Assembly (NCBI RefSeq): GCF_000758665.1
Contig: NZ_CP009285.1
Coordinates: 6,882,001 to 6,946,000, forward strand
Direction: 5' to 3'
DNA: 64,000 nucleotides
Source of the DNA: Paenibacillus borealis
Lineage (GTDB): Bacteria > Bacillota > Bacilli > Paenibacillales > Paenibacillaceae
The notes below the pieces were generated by a model. That model saw only the letters and a list, made by a program, of their open reading frames with translations, was not told where the DNA came from and searched no databases. Position 1 is the stretch's first letter. Every line of letters begins with the position of its first letter. Positions 54,601 through 62,744 of the stretch are shown one piece after another. A program made the translations under genes and the position numbers.

Positions 54601-56751
54601 GCCGCTGCTCTTGCTGTACCAGTCATTCTTGGTGGAGAATAAGACTCCATCCACATACCAGCGGATTTCTCCCGGCTCCCACTCAATAGAATAGGTGTGG
54701 TAATCTTCAATCGTGGAATTACCCGGCAGCACATATTCCTTGCCGGAATAGACATTATCCGGCCACTGGGAACCATAATGAATGGTTCCGGCAACCACAT
54801 TCGGGCGGCTGCCCCAGCCTTCCATAATATCCAGCTCTCCTGAGGCAGCCCAATTGCCGTAGGTGTAATCTTCCGGCAGCATCCAGATGGCCGGCCAGAG
54901 CCCCTTGCCGGTCGGTGCTTTCGCCCGGATCTCGAATTTACCGTACAGTTTGCTGTACAATCCCTTTGTTTTGATCCGTGAGGAGGTATACGGTTTACCG
55001 CCTACAGCTTCTTTACGCGCGGTGATGACCAGCTTGCCGTCTTCTTCCTTCACGTTCTTGCCGTCGCTCGTGTAATACTCCAGCTCATTATTGCCCCAGC
55101 CCGGATTACCGACTATGGTTCCGTCTCCAAGGTCATAAGTCCATTTGGCCGGATCAATGGAGCCGTCATCGAATTCATCATTCCACACTAGAGTCCACGG
55201 ATCGCTGGTTGGTGCCGGAGTTGGTGTGACTTCCGGCAACGGGGTCGATGTAGGCAGCGGACTCGGCGTAATTACCGGTGTCGGCTCCGGTGTGACTTCC
55301 GGCGCCGGTGTCGCAGCCGGTGTTGCCGTAGCGGCAGTCTCTCCGCCGCTGCCGGCAGCAGGCAACTGGCTGGCCTGCGGTGCAGCCGGATTCAGATTCG
55401 TTCTGCTGCCCTGCTTGAGGGCAGAGCCGCCTACAGTAACATCATCCGCCTGATTCAGCACGGTGCCGAAGCTGCCGCTGCCCTGGATCGCGAGGCCTTT
55501 GGCCCCGGGTTTGATGAGCAGTTCGGCCACCTGCGCTTTGTCCATCAGCACAATTGTGCCGGGGGCTCCCCATACCAGCTTAGCGAGCTTGCCGGAGATG
55601 TTCAGTGCAATGCGGCTTCCTGCCGGATCTGCGGTGGACACCACTCCATAATTCCCTTTAAGGGTGACCGTCTTCTCCCCGGCTGACAATTCAACATTGG
55701 TGAATCCTTCTCCGGTGAGATTGCTTTCTTCAAGGCTGGCACCAGAGTTCAGCTGTACGTTTCCGGCTGTTGTGGTCCCGCTGGCAACAATGCGGACTGT
55801 GCCGCGGGGCTTCGCAACCTGAATAGTGCCGAAACTGCTGTCCGCAAGGGTCACGCTGTGTTCACCGCCGCCGCGGATATAGGTTGTGCCTTTAACCTGC
55901 ACACCTTCAATCCGGATATCCCCTTCTCCGATACCTTCGGTAAGATAGAGATTGCCTTCAATTATGCTGTCCTTGAGCGTAGCTCCTTCATGGTTCAGCA
56001 CCACATTCCCCTGCACCGTCCCCAGCTTCATCTCCCCGCCGGAGGACTGGAGCTCCTGCACCAGCATATCGGCCATCTTGGCCAGCTCGGCGCGCGTAAT
56101 ATTCCCGTCCGGCTTGAACAAGCCTCCGGGATAGCCTTGAATATAGCCGGCTGCAGTCAATGCATCCGCTGCTGAAATGACCTCGCTGCCTGCTCCCGCC
56201 AGATCGCTATACTCCCCCTTGGCATGATTGACGGTATCCAGCCGGAAAATCTTCTGCAGCGCCACAACCGCTTCCCCGCGCTTCAGCTTAGCTGCAGGCT
56301 GGATATGGTTATCCGCTCCTGCGCTTAGATACCCCGCCGCTACCGCCTTGGCGATATCGTTCCTGTACCAGGCTCCCGCAGGTATATCTGCCGGGAGGGA
56401 GGCTGCCGCTTCCTTATAGCCAAATATGCGGTTGATGATTGCCGCGAATTCTGCCCGGGTCACCTGACTATCCGGCCGGAAGCTCCCGTCCCCGTAACCG
56501 GAAATTACGCCGCTGCGGCTCCAGCGCTGTACTGCAGGCGCCGCCCAATTGTCCGCACTCACATCAGTAAACGCTTTCATTTCGCTGGCAGCCAAATCCC
56601 CGTTCTGCACCGCAGCCGTTGCATCCGCCACAGCTGCCAGCTTACTCTTCGCAGGCACGGCACCTGCCGCTCCGCTGCCCAGCGGTGACAAAAGGCCGTT
56701 AATGATCACAGCGGCCGCTAACACCGCAGATACATTTCTTTTCATTCCCAT
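51697..56751 (-). CDS. SLH-anchored GH16 endo-beta-glucanase (laminarinase-like) with five CBM modules
   Basis: A 1684-aa exported enzyme. Signal peptide about 1-33. Three SLH domains (about 60-105, 123-168, 178-228: FTDVSADNWAAPAVQRW, TRAEFAAIINRIFGY) bind secondary wall polymer. A beta-helix-like region (about 240-450) and a TP-rich linker (about 480-530) lead to the GH16 domain (about 530-775) with active site GELDIMEGWG (Glu639, Asp641, Glu644). Five carbohydrate-binding (CBM4_9-like) units follow, marked by NNGFTEQ, YNGSFDLGE, LNGDFSFGLNNW, VNGSFTSGDSGW and DNGTFNADQG, with an Ig-like unit before the fourth. Likely substrates are beta-1,3- or mixed-linkage glucans. ATG at 56751 has AGGAGG close by; ATG 56745 is also possible. 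Confidence 0.9.
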   Translation of the reverse strand: MGMKRNVSAVLAAAVIINGLLSPLGSGAAGAVPAKSKLAAVADATAAVQNGDLAASEMKAFTDVSADNWAAPAVQRWSRSGVISGYGDGSFRPDSQVTRAEFAAIINRIFGYKEAAASLPADIPAGAWYRNDIAKAVAAGYLSAGADNHIQPAAKLKRGEAVVALQKIFRLDTVNHAKGEYSDLAGAGSEVISAADALTAAGYIQGYPGGLFKPDGNITRAELAKMADMLVQELQSSGGEMKLGTVQGNVVLNHEGATLKDSIIEGNLYLTEGIGEGDIRIEGVQVKGTTYIRGGGEHSVTLADSSFGTIQVAKPRGTVRIVASGTTTAGNVQLNSGASLEESNLTGEGFTNVELSAGEKTVTLKGNYGVVSTADPAGSRIALNISGKLAKLVWGAPGTIVLMDKAQVAELLIKPGAKGLAIQGSGSFGTVLNQADDVTVGGSALKQGSRTNLNPAAPQASQLPAAGSGGETAATATPAATPAPEVTPEPTPVITPSPLPTSTPLPEVTPTPAPTSDPWTLVWNDEFDDGSIDPAKWTYDLGDGTIVGNPGWGNNELEYYTSDGKNVKEEDGKLVITARKEAVGGKPYTSSRIKTKGLYSKLYGKFEIRAKAPTGKGLWPAIWMLPEDYTYGNWAASGELDIMEGWGSRPNVVAGTIHYGSQWPDNVYSGKEYVLPGNSTIEDYHTYSIEWEPGEIRWYVDGVLFSTKNDWYSKSSGQPAMNAYPAPFNQRFHLLMNLAVGGNFDGNPTEETVFPSSMEIDYVRIYELTGREYREPVPVEFEKEPYLEGAKLPLEDGNFIHNNGFTEQVEGDAGMGIPNTAHWVLYKDEGADAALSVEPIGGQNFLKVNISSAGGNSYSIQPQAIVSVAKGRYYKLSFDAKTDTARDISVRLTGGAPLGFPSYSPAFKADLTPEIQHFETMFQMKESSDNAARIEFNMGTNASPVWLGNARLEEIDHIPFDHDSAKTPLGSGNHLYNGSFDLGEPDRLSYWHTGATGGAAVLPVVVDPGVLKLEISGGDGGSADVALLQKGIFLVQGHDYKLTFEAESSSPRTAFVELRGNDGTVYASQPVQLTADKQQVEAVFTNLAGATDHLGQFVLRLGGTAGTVYVDNFVLLRTSFYYDPTLTYYPLLNGDFSFGLNNWERLVTEDGGQSTAAAVDGAAKFSITNTGNKAYSVMLFQNGLKAAAGSDYVVEFDASSSVARQISVKAENAKYFSSMDKTIDISPATDHYRFEFRQTTNDTLSLKFLLGKVGDVSVPQSHDIIIDNVKFEIKDAPAKPQELLADSTGNRVSQPIELTFIEKGDWSGKINAVKVDGVTLADELYSLKSGAIIIDAAAFPAEGSYKITVEAEGYVGSSIVQVILANDNNLVVNGSFTSGDSGWSTWSGGGGVSNFKVNEGVAEIEIAAAGGDTWSTQFYQEHIKLEAGKTYELSFKAKSTVARQIIVEYSGTSAQSAQAKFDVTATWATYSAQFSVTNDSPLKLNYLIGKTVGEDGTANGTAHTISLDDIVVREVTGGPVIEPASGTLDNGTFNADQGIKGWTQYFEEPGKGSAAVKDEELDISLNFTGLYNYTAQVDYRDLKLVKGKTYTLTFKARSDVNRLIEVAVEHFGPDYNKYLPVTALALTSEMEVYSYTFTMNDSTDAGAHLVFLMGLIDGNSAQTNTAIQAGNHIYIDDVSLVEAP

Positions 56752-56820
56752 TATGCCTCCTCTAGTTTCCAGTCTCGCCCGTTCCGCAATCACATGGTCA
56801 GGTATTACACAGCTGCAATA

Positions 56821-56838
56821 ATCGAAATCGGTTTCGAT
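56821..56838. promoter_or_regulatory. LacI-type operator in the GH16/lacI divergent region
   Basis: ATCGAAATCGGTTTCGAT, a palindrome interrupted only at its centre, 70 bp before the GH16 start and 184 bp before the LacI start. Confidence 0.65.
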
Positions 56839-57021
56839 AAAATCCATACTTAAACCTTGAGTGCAATAAACCTTTGACTTGTTTCGGCAAGTTGAATAGA
56901 CTCTAGAAAGAACTGCTGTTGAACAGCAGCCGAGTGTCTGATGAACGGCTCTATAGCCTGATAAACCCTGGCATATCCGTCTTTTGGCCCTGTTACAACT
57001 ATTAAGCGGGGGTGGCTCAGC

Positions 57022-58044
57022 ATGCAAATGAATATTAAAAAAATTGCCGAAATGGCCGGGGTCTCTGTATCCACTGTTTCGAAAATAATGAATAACTACA
57101 GCGATGTTTCCGAAAAAACGAAGCAAAGAGTGCTGGAGATTATCGAACAAACCGGATATACCCCCTCTAGCTCCGCCAAGACACTGGCCACCAAGAAGTC
57201 GAATCTAATCGGAGTTATTTTTGCCGGTGAGCTGAATGTGGAGTTTACCCATCCTTTTTTTGTAGAGGTACTGAATTCCTTCAAGAAGCAGATGGGCGTG
57301 CTGGGTTACGACCTGATCTTCTTTTCCAATGAGAAATTCATCAGCAGCGGCGATTACTTCTCGCGTTGCCTGCATTTCCATGTGGACGGCTGTGTCATTA
57401 TCTCCGGACAACAGATGGAGCCTGCCATACAGGATCTCGATAGGAGCAATATTCCCTGCATCGGCGTTGACCTGGAGCTGACCGGCAAGAAATCCGGCTA
57501 TGTGATGTCGGATAATTACCAGATTGCCTCTAAAGTAGTGGAGCATTTCTACCTGCTCGGTCACAGGGAGCTGGGCTTCATCGGCAGTACGGCCGATTCG
57601 GATATCTCCAACCGGCGTGAAGCGGGCTATGTCAAAGCCATTGCCGGTTTCGGTCTGACGATGAACCCCAAATGGTTCGTGCATGGCGACGATTTCTTCG
57701 AGCCCAGCGGCTACGCGGCCATGAAGCAGCTGATCCATGCCGGCAGTCTGCCGCAAGCCATCTTCGCCGCCTCCGATCTGCTCGCCCTGGGAGCGGTCCG
57801 CGCCTTGAAGGAGCATGGCCTCCGTGTTCCGGAGGATGTCGCCATCATCGGCTGCGATGATATCGAGGCCTGCCAGTATACCAGTCCCACGCTGACCACG
57901 ATCCGCCAGAACAAGGAACGGCTCGGTGTTCTCGCGGCCCATATGCTGTTCGATCTCATTAATAATCAGTCGGAAGGCGGCTCCTTCGTGGTTGAGCCGG
58001 CGCTGATCATCCGTGAATCCTGCGGGAGCGGGTTGAACCGCTGA
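57022..58044 (+). CDS. LacI family transcriptional regulator
   Basis: A 340-aa regulator. The DNA-binding N-terminus is IKKIAEMAGVSVSTVSKIMN with hinge GYTPSSSAKTLA. The effector domain has NLIGVIFAG, VDGCVIISGQQ, VEHFYLLGHRELGFIGST, AIFAASDLLALGAVRAL and AIIGCDDIEACQYTSPTLTTI. ATG at 57022, with ATG 57028 equally possible; ribosome site GGGGGTGG. Divergent from GH16, with a palindromic operator between, so control of beta-glucan breakdown is the likely role. Confidence 0.92.
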   Translation: MQMNIKKIAEMAGVSVSTVSKIMNNYSDVSEKTKQRVLEIIEQTGYTPSSSAKTLATKKSNLIGVIFAGELNVEFTHPFFVEVLNSFKKQMGVLGYDLIFFSNEKFISSGDYFSRCLHFHVDGCVIISGQQMEPAIQDLDRSNIPCIGVDLELTGKKSGYVMSDNYQIASKVVEHFYLLGHRELGFIGSTADSDISNRREAGYVKAIAGFGLTMNPKWFVHGDDFFEPSGYAAMKQLIHAGSLPQAIFAASDLLALGAVRALKEHGLRVPEDVAIIGCDDIEACQYTSPTLTTIRQNKERLGVLAAHMLFDLINNQSEGGSFVVEPALIIRESCGSGLNR

Positions 58045-58429
58045 GCTGCGCCCCTCTTCCGGGTGCAGTTTACACAACCTCCCCTCTGTTTCATAATCCC
58101 ATTGCCTTAACCAGACTGAAACCGCTTTCGATACTATAATCTCTCATTTGATGGGATGGATCAAGGCACCGTTTTTCTGATTAAGGGGACCATTTTTCGG
58201 CTTGGTCCCCATTATTTGTGTTTAATACTTAGCCATACTCTATTTAAGGTGTCCGGGAAATAAGATGGAGTGGCTAGAGCGGATGACTCGGGCGTGGGCA
58301 ATTTCCGCTTCTGAGCCGCATTCATGGGAACATTTGGGATAAACCAGACAAATATGAAGCAATAATTATTCCTGGCGGGTCATTTTTGCGCATAGAACAA
58401 CGAGTATATAATAGAAAGGCGGGAGATTT
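58045..58429. other. intergenic region with orphan operator/-10 and hairpin
   Basis: Holds the operator-like site at 58117-58132 and a hairpin GGGGACCA...TGGTCCCC (58185-58210). No gene was recognised before the acetyltransferase. Confidence 0.55.
58117..58140 (+). promoter_or_regulatory. orphan LacI-type operator overlapping a -10 box
   Basis: TGAAACCGCTTTCGAT (58117-58132) resembles the 56821 operator and is followed two bases later by TATAAT (58135-58140), but no sugar gene follows. Confidence 0.45.
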
Positions 58430-58945
58430 TTGATAGAAACAAAACGTCTTATAATTAGAGAAATGGTGCAGTCTGATTATGATGCATTGTGCGGAATATT
58501 GTGTGATGAGGAAGTAATGCGTGCTGCTTATGAAAGTGCATTCAACTTAGAAGAAGCACAAAATTGGCTTAACAGACATCTTAAAAGATATGAAGAGTAT
58601 GGTTTTGGACTTTGGGCTGTTGTATTAAAAGAATCAAACGAAATGATTGGTCAATGTGGCCTGACAATGCAAGGCTGGGGAGAAAAAGAAATTTTGGAAA
58701 TAGGATTTTTGTTTCAAAAAGCGCATTGGCACAAAGGTTACGCAACAGAAGCGGCAATTGCTTGCAAGGAATACGCCTTCTCAGTTCTTAATGCAAATAG
58801 GGTTTATTCTATTATTAGGGACACAAATATAGCCTCTCAAAAAGTTGCTGTTCGAAACGGTATGAATATTATTGATAAAGATACTAAGAATTTTAGGAAT
58901 ATAGATATGGAGTTTTTTCTGTATTGTGTAGAGCGAACAAAATGA
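58430..58945 (+). CDS. GNAT family N-acetyltransferase (RimJ/RimL-like)
   Basis: A 171-aa acyl-CoA-dependent acetyltransferase. The opening is MIETKRLIIREMVQSDYDAL, then FGLWAVVLKESNEMIGQCGL, LEIGFLFQKAHWHKGYATEA (acetyl-CoA loop region), ACKEYAFSVLNANRVYSII and NIASQKVAVRNGM. Substrate unknown; relatives acetylate ribosomal proteins, amino sugars or small amines. TTG start at 58430 after AAGGCGGGAG. Its codons are clearly richer in A+T (AAA, GAA, ATT, TTA) than those of all neighbours, suggesting recent acquisition. Confidence 0.87.
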   Translation: MIETKRLIIREMVQSDYDALCGILCDEEVMRAAYESAFNLEEAQNWLNRHLKRYEEYGFGLWAVVLKESNEMIGQCGLTMQGWGEKEILEIGFLFQKAHWHKGYATEAAIACKEYAFSVLNANRVYSIIRDTNIASQKVAVRNGMNIIDKDTKNFRNIDMEFFLYCVERTK

Positions 58946-59052
58946 GCATAATACAAAAATTAAAGATTTAAAGAAAATTTGAAGCTGTCACAAAAGGTTT
59001 AACAACATTGTTATCTTACTCAGAAGAGAAAGCTAACGGGAAACGATAGTTC

Positions 59053-59109
59053 AATGAAAAGCGACAGTCAAGGACCTTTTTTCTCGTCCTTGACTGTCGC
59101 CGTTTCATT
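59053..59109. terminator. bidirectional terminator between the GNAT gene and fabH
   Basis: GCGACAGTCAAGGAC pairs perfectly with GTCCTTGACTGTCGC; outer AATGAAA/TTTCATT extends it; T-run in the loop. Confidence 0.8.
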
Positions 59110-59147
59110 CTATAAATATCGTCTTGATACTTTATTCTCTGCTGAGA

Positions 59148-60158
59148 TCAATAAGGTGTTGGAGCACCCACCTGCGGGTCCAGTGACAGGCTGACCAATT
59201 GGCCCGCGTGGGTGAGGCCTGCACCGAATCCGTACAGCAATATCCGCTGGCCATTCTGCACTTTCCCCTCGCGGATGCCAAGATCGAGGGCAAGCGGAAT
59301 ACTGGCCGCCGAGGTGTTGCCGAAATATTCAAGGCTGTACAGCGCTTGTTCGAACGGGTAATTCAGCCGTTCACAGATCGGTTCAATCATCCGCAGATTG
59401 GCGCTGTGCGGGATGAACCAGTCCACTTCCGCAAGTTCAGCTCCTGCGTTCTGCAGTACCTGCTGCACCCCCTGCGGAACCGTCCGGACCGCCCACTTGA
59501 AGACCTCACGCCCGTTCTGTACCAGCATGCCAGTAGCGGCAAGCTCCACTCCGTTCACCTTGTCCGCCAGCCCCGTGCGGTAGACATGCTGCGCTCCGCT
59601 CCCGTCGCTGCCGAGATTGCCCCCTAAGAAGTGATCTTTATCCCCGCCGCTCTCCACAAGCACGGCACCTGCACCATCACCGAACAGAATACTGGTACTG
59701 CGGTCCGTGTAATCCGTGATCTTGGACAGCGCGTCAGCGCCGATGACCAGCACTTTATGATGTAGTCCCGAGGATACCAGCGCATGAGCTGTATGCAGTG
59801 CATAGACAAACCCCGCACAGGCGGCACTCATATCTATCGCTCCGGAAGTAAGCGGAATGCCGAGACGGTTCTGCACAATGGCTGCTACGGAAGGAAAAGA
59901 GAAATCTGGCGTACTGGTAGCCACGAGGACCATATCGACATCCTGTACACTTTTACCATAACGCTTCATCAGATCCTGCACGGCGGCTGCACATAAATCA
60001 CTGGTATATTCATCCGCACGGCTGATTCGGCGCTCCCGGATGCCTGTCCGCTGAACAATCCATTCGTCATTGGTATCGACCATTTGCTCCAGATCAGTAT
60101 TCGTAAGTCTCCGGGACGGCACATAAGAGCCGATCGCTGTAATTCTTGCACCCTTCAT
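59148..60158 (-). CDS. fabH: beta-ketoacyl-ACP synthase III
   Basis: A 336-aa condensing enzyme starting fatty-acid synthesis from acyl-CoA and malonyl-ACP. The active-site Cys114 is in SAACAGFVYAL, the His in WFIPHSANLRMIE and the Asn in YFGNTSAASIPLAL; NDEWIVQRTGIRERRI and GFGAGLTHAG are also typical. ATG at 60158 is preferred (GGGGTGAT upstream); GTG at 60167 is possible. Monocistronic here, without fabF. A FapR-type operator overlaps the promoter, so malonyl-CoA-responsive control is expected. Confidence 0.95.
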   Translation of the reverse strand: MKGARITAIGSYVPSRRLTNTDLEQMVDTNDEWIVQRTGIRERRISRADEYTSDLCAAAVQDLMKRYGKSVQDVDMVLVATSTPDFSFPSVAAIVQNRLGIPLTSGAIDMSAACAGFVYALHTAHALVSSGLHHKVLVIGADALSKITDYTDRSTSILFGDGAGAVLVESGGDKDHFLGGNLGSDGSGAQHVYRTGLADKVNGVELAATGMLVQNGREVFKWAVRTVPQGVQQVLQNAGAELAEVDWFIPHSANLRMIEPICERLNYPFEQALYSLEYFGNTSAASIPLALDLGIREGKVQNGQRILLYGFGAGLTHAGQLVSLSLDPQVGAPTPY

Positions 60159-60187
60159 GAATATCACCCCATCATTTATTTCAGACT

Positions 60188-60217
60188 TTAGTATCTGATA
60201 TTAGTACTTGGTACTAA
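60188..60217 (-). promoter_or_regulatory. double FapR-type operator of fabH
   Basis: TTAGTACTTGGTACTAA (60201-60217), palindromic except at its centre, matches the 17-bp FapR box. A second, weaker copy TTAGTATCTGATATTAG (60188-60204) overlaps it by four bases. Confidence 0.85.
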
Positions 60218-60245
60218 TTATAGCGCTGACGAACTCATTTTGCAA
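60217..60245 (-). promoter_or_regulatory. sigma-A promoter of fabH
   Basis: Reverse strand TTGCAA (60245-60240), 17-bp spacer, TATAAT (60222-60217), abutting the FapR-type box. Confidence 0.8.
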
Positions 60246-60292
60246 AAAAAATAATTTACAGCCCCTTTGTGTGATCAATGTATCTTACCATC

Positions 60293-60330
60293 GTAAAGAT
60301 TCGATGCTACAATCTTTACAGTGTAAAGAT
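60293..60330. promoter_or_regulatory. inverted-repeat operator of the TetR-family gene
   Basis: GTAAAGATT-CGATGCTAC-AATCTTTAC has perfect 9-bp arms; a third GTAAAGAT half-site follows at 60323-60330. It ends 23 bp before the start. Confidence 0.75.
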
Positions 60331-60353
60331 AACCGAAAGGAAGGCTGCAGGAA

Positions 60354-60923
60354 GTGACGGATAAACCCTACCACCACGGCAATTTACGGAATGAGCTTAT
60401 AGAAGCAGGCATTAAGCTTATTAATACAGACGGCATTAACAGCTTTTCCCTGCGCAAGGTCGCAGCCGAATGTAAAGTCAGTCACACCGCCCCCTACAGC
60501 CATTTTAAAAATATAGATGAGCTGGTATCCGCCATGGGCGAGCATGTCACAGAGCAATTTATGGAGTCCCTGTGTGCATCCGTCCAAGGACAGGAGGACA
60601 GCTCTGACGCGATTTCCCTGCTGGGGCAGGCTTACATCGATTTTTTCATGGAGCACCCGCAGTATTTCCAGTTTTTGTACTACCATTCTGGCATAGTCAT
60701 CGATCTGGACAACTATAATTCTGATAGCTATCCGCCATTCGTCCTGTTCAGGACAACGGCCTATCAAATGTTTCAAAGCGCCGGCCTGCCGGAAGCTGAG
60801 TTCTCCCATCAACTGATTGCACTCTGGGCGATGGTACACGGTATAGCTGCTCTGCTTACCAATAACGGGGTCAAGTATTCGGGGAACTGGCGTGAATTAC
60901 TGGCGGTCCAATCTATCTTATAA
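60354..60923 (+). CDS. TetR/AcrR family transcriptional regulator
   Basis: A 189-aa repressor. The N-terminal helix-turn-helix is GNLRNELIEAGIKLINTDGI and FSLRKVAAECKVSHTAPYSHF with KNIDELVSAM. The C-terminal part has AYIDFFMEHPQYFQFLYYHS and LIALWAMVHGIAALLTN, the WHG-type ligand domain. GTG at 60354 after AAGGAAGG. It probably represses its own operon through the inverted repeat upstream. The two flavodoxin-fold genes follow directly. Confidence 0.9.
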   Translation: MTDKPYHHGNLRNELIEAGIKLINTDGINSFSLRKVAAECKVSHTAPYSHFKNIDELVSAMGEHVTEQFMESLCASVQGQEDSSDAISLLGQAYIDFFMEHPQYFQFLYYHSGIVIDLDNYNSDSYPPFVLFRTTAYQMFQSAGLPEAEFSHQLIALWAMVHGIAALLTNNGVKYSGNWRELLAVQSIL

Positions 60924-60936
60924 GGAGACATGAACC

Positions 60937-61440
60937 ATGAGAATGATTGTGCACGATCTGCAGGAGCAGGAATTCGCAGGATGGGCAGAGGGCGGGCAAG
61001 GAGAGCTGACTGTTATCTCGGACAATGGTACCATCCGCCAGTGTATGGGCTGCTTCGGCTGCTGGACCCGGACGCCCGGAGCATGCGTAATACGGGATGG
61101 CTATAACAATCTGGGCGAGCTGCTCTCCCAAAGCGATGAACTGATTATCATCAGCAAATGTATGTACGGCAGCTACAGTCCTTTTGTCCTGAATGTGCTG
61201 AACCGGAGTATTTCCTATGTCCTGCCCTATTTTGTCACCAAGAATGGAGAAACCCATCACCGCAACCGGTATGATCACCAGTTCGCACTATCGGTGCATT
61301 TCTATGGGGACGACATCACCGAGGCTGAAAAAGGCACAGCCCGCACGCTAGTCGCCGCGAACAGCCTGAATTTGTATTCTACAGGAAACCATGTGTACTT
61401 TCATGACAGCCTGCACAGCATTAAGGAGGCGGTCCAATGA
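60937..61440 (+). CDS. flavodoxin-family protein with Cys-rich motif
   Basis: A 167-aa protein resembling iron-sulfur/NADPH-dependent FMN reductases. It has CMGCFGCWTRTPGACVIRD near residue 35, as in flavodoxin-fold reductases with a CxxCxxCW...C signature, and SDELIIISKCMYGSYSPFVL. The N-terminal phosphate-binding loop usual for flavodoxins is missing or degenerate (MRMIVHDLQEQE), so FMN binding is uncertain. Ribosome site AAGGAGA before ATG 60937, 13 bp after tetR. Its end overlaps the next start (ATGA). Confidence 0.75.
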   Translation: MRMIVHDLQEQEFAGWAEGGQGELTVISDNGTIRQCMGCFGCWTRTPGACVIRDGYNNLGELLSQSDELIIISKCMYGSYSPFVLNVLNRSISYVLPYFVTKNGETHHRNRYDHQFALSVHFYGDDITEAEKGTARTLVAANSLNLYSTGNHVYFHDSLHSIKEAVQ

Positions 61441-62087
61441 ACATCGCCATGATCAACGGCAGCCCCAAGCCCGTTAACAGCAACTCAGGTATATTGTTGA
61501 AGATGCTCGAGCCGCTTATCAGCACCGGGAATGAACTAACCTACTATAATCCGAACAAAAGACCGCTCACCCCTGCGCAATACAGCGAGCTGTGCCGGAT
61601 GGATGTACTGGTGCTTGCCTTCCCGCTCTATGTAGATGCAATCCCGTCCCATTTGTTCAGGCTGCTGGCAACGCTCGAAGAATACCTCAAATCAGAGCAT
61701 GATCAGGAGCAGCCAGAGGAAATCCACGTCTATGCCATGATAAACAATGGTTTCTATGAGGGCAGTCAGAATCAGATTGCTCTGGATATCCTTAAACACT
61801 GGTGCACACGCGCCGGTGTTCATTTCGGGCAGGCGCTGGGTCAGGGTGCCGGTGAAATGCTGGGCTCCCTGGAGAAGGTCCCTCCCGGCAAGGGTCCGCT
61901 TAAGAACCTGGGAAAAGCAATGCATAGCATGGCCGCTAATATACAATCCAGAAGCGCAGATGAATCCCTGCTGTTCAGCCCCAACTTCCCGCGCTTCGCC
62001 TGGAAATTCGCCGCGACCCACACCTTCTGGAATGCTACCGCCAAGAAGAACGGCTTGAAGAAAAAAGATATACTGAGAAGGCTGTAG
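61437..62087 (+). CDS. NAD(P)H-dependent oxidoreductase, flavodoxin fold
   Basis: A 216-aa protein with the flavodoxin/NQO-type N-terminus MNIAMINGSPKPVNSNSGIL (FMN phosphate loop), LVLAFPLYVDAIPSHLFRLL (isoalloxazine side) and MINNGFYEGSQNQIALDIL. The C-terminal part (VPPGKGPLKNLGKAMHSMA) is basic. Start ATG overlaps the upstream stop by four bases. The three genes tetR and two flavin-type proteins form one operon, possibly an electrophile- or quinone-responsive reductase system (inference). Confidence 0.85.
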   Translation: MNIAMINGSPKPVNSNSGILLKMLEPLISTGNELTYYNPNKRPLTPAQYSELCRMDVLVLAFPLYVDAIPSHLFRLLATLEEYLKSEHDQEQPEEIHVYAMINNGFYEGSQNQIALDILKHWCTRAGVHFGQALGQGAGEMLGSLEKVPPGKGPLKNLGKAMHSMAANIQSRSADESLLFSPNFPRFAWKFAATHTFWNATAKKNGLKKKDILRRL

Positions 62088-62416
62088 GATGGATAGAACG
62101 CCCGGCAGTACAAGAATTATCAGTAATGGTTGGTACGCCGGGACTTGCGCCATACGTTCCGGGTTAGCGCCCGGCAGCAACAAGGGCTATATAAGCTGAA
62201 CTTAAGAATGACAGCCAGCCGATCGATGCCCCTTGCAGAGCAAGGATTTCGCAATACAACAGCGCAATAGAGCAGCGCAATACAGCAGGTTAGATTCTTA
62301 AGTTCACTCTATAACTCTAGCTGACGTCCGCCTGCGGAGGCCGATGTGAATGAGGGTAAGGACGTTGATGCGAATGCGGATGCGGACACGGTTGCAGATA
62401 CATCTGCATAGAGAAG

Positions 62417-62600
62417 CCCAAATGTTGTACGAAGTGCAACTCGTATTCCTAGATACCGGGATATTCGTAAGGATTGTTGTAGGAAATACAACAATCCTTC
62501 TGCTAAACCGCCTGGAGTAGGGAAAATGCTGCCTTTTGTACAACAATTTTGGACTTAACCCGCTATCACGAGGAAATTGTTGTATTTCGTGCAAGATTTC
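62417..62600. repeat. dispersed intergenic repeat family R3, copy 2
   Basis: Homologous to 30502-30690; the hairpin is GATTGTTGTA-GGAAA-TACAACAATC (10-bp arms). Confidence 0.8.
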
Positions 62601-62744
62601 ATCTATATATATTGAACTTAAAAACTGGCCGGGGATTACGCTGCACGCTCCGGGTTACCGCCCAACAGCAAATGGGAATACTAGCCTGTGTTGCAGATGA
62701 TTGCGCCGCAAAGCTCCTCTAGAGTAAGGAGTGCGGATGCACAT

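Noticed and set aside
57022..57150. extension of the GH16 gene to 57150 (1817 aa)
   Set aside because: It would overlap the divergent LacI gene; the ribosome site and signal peptide place the start at 56751.
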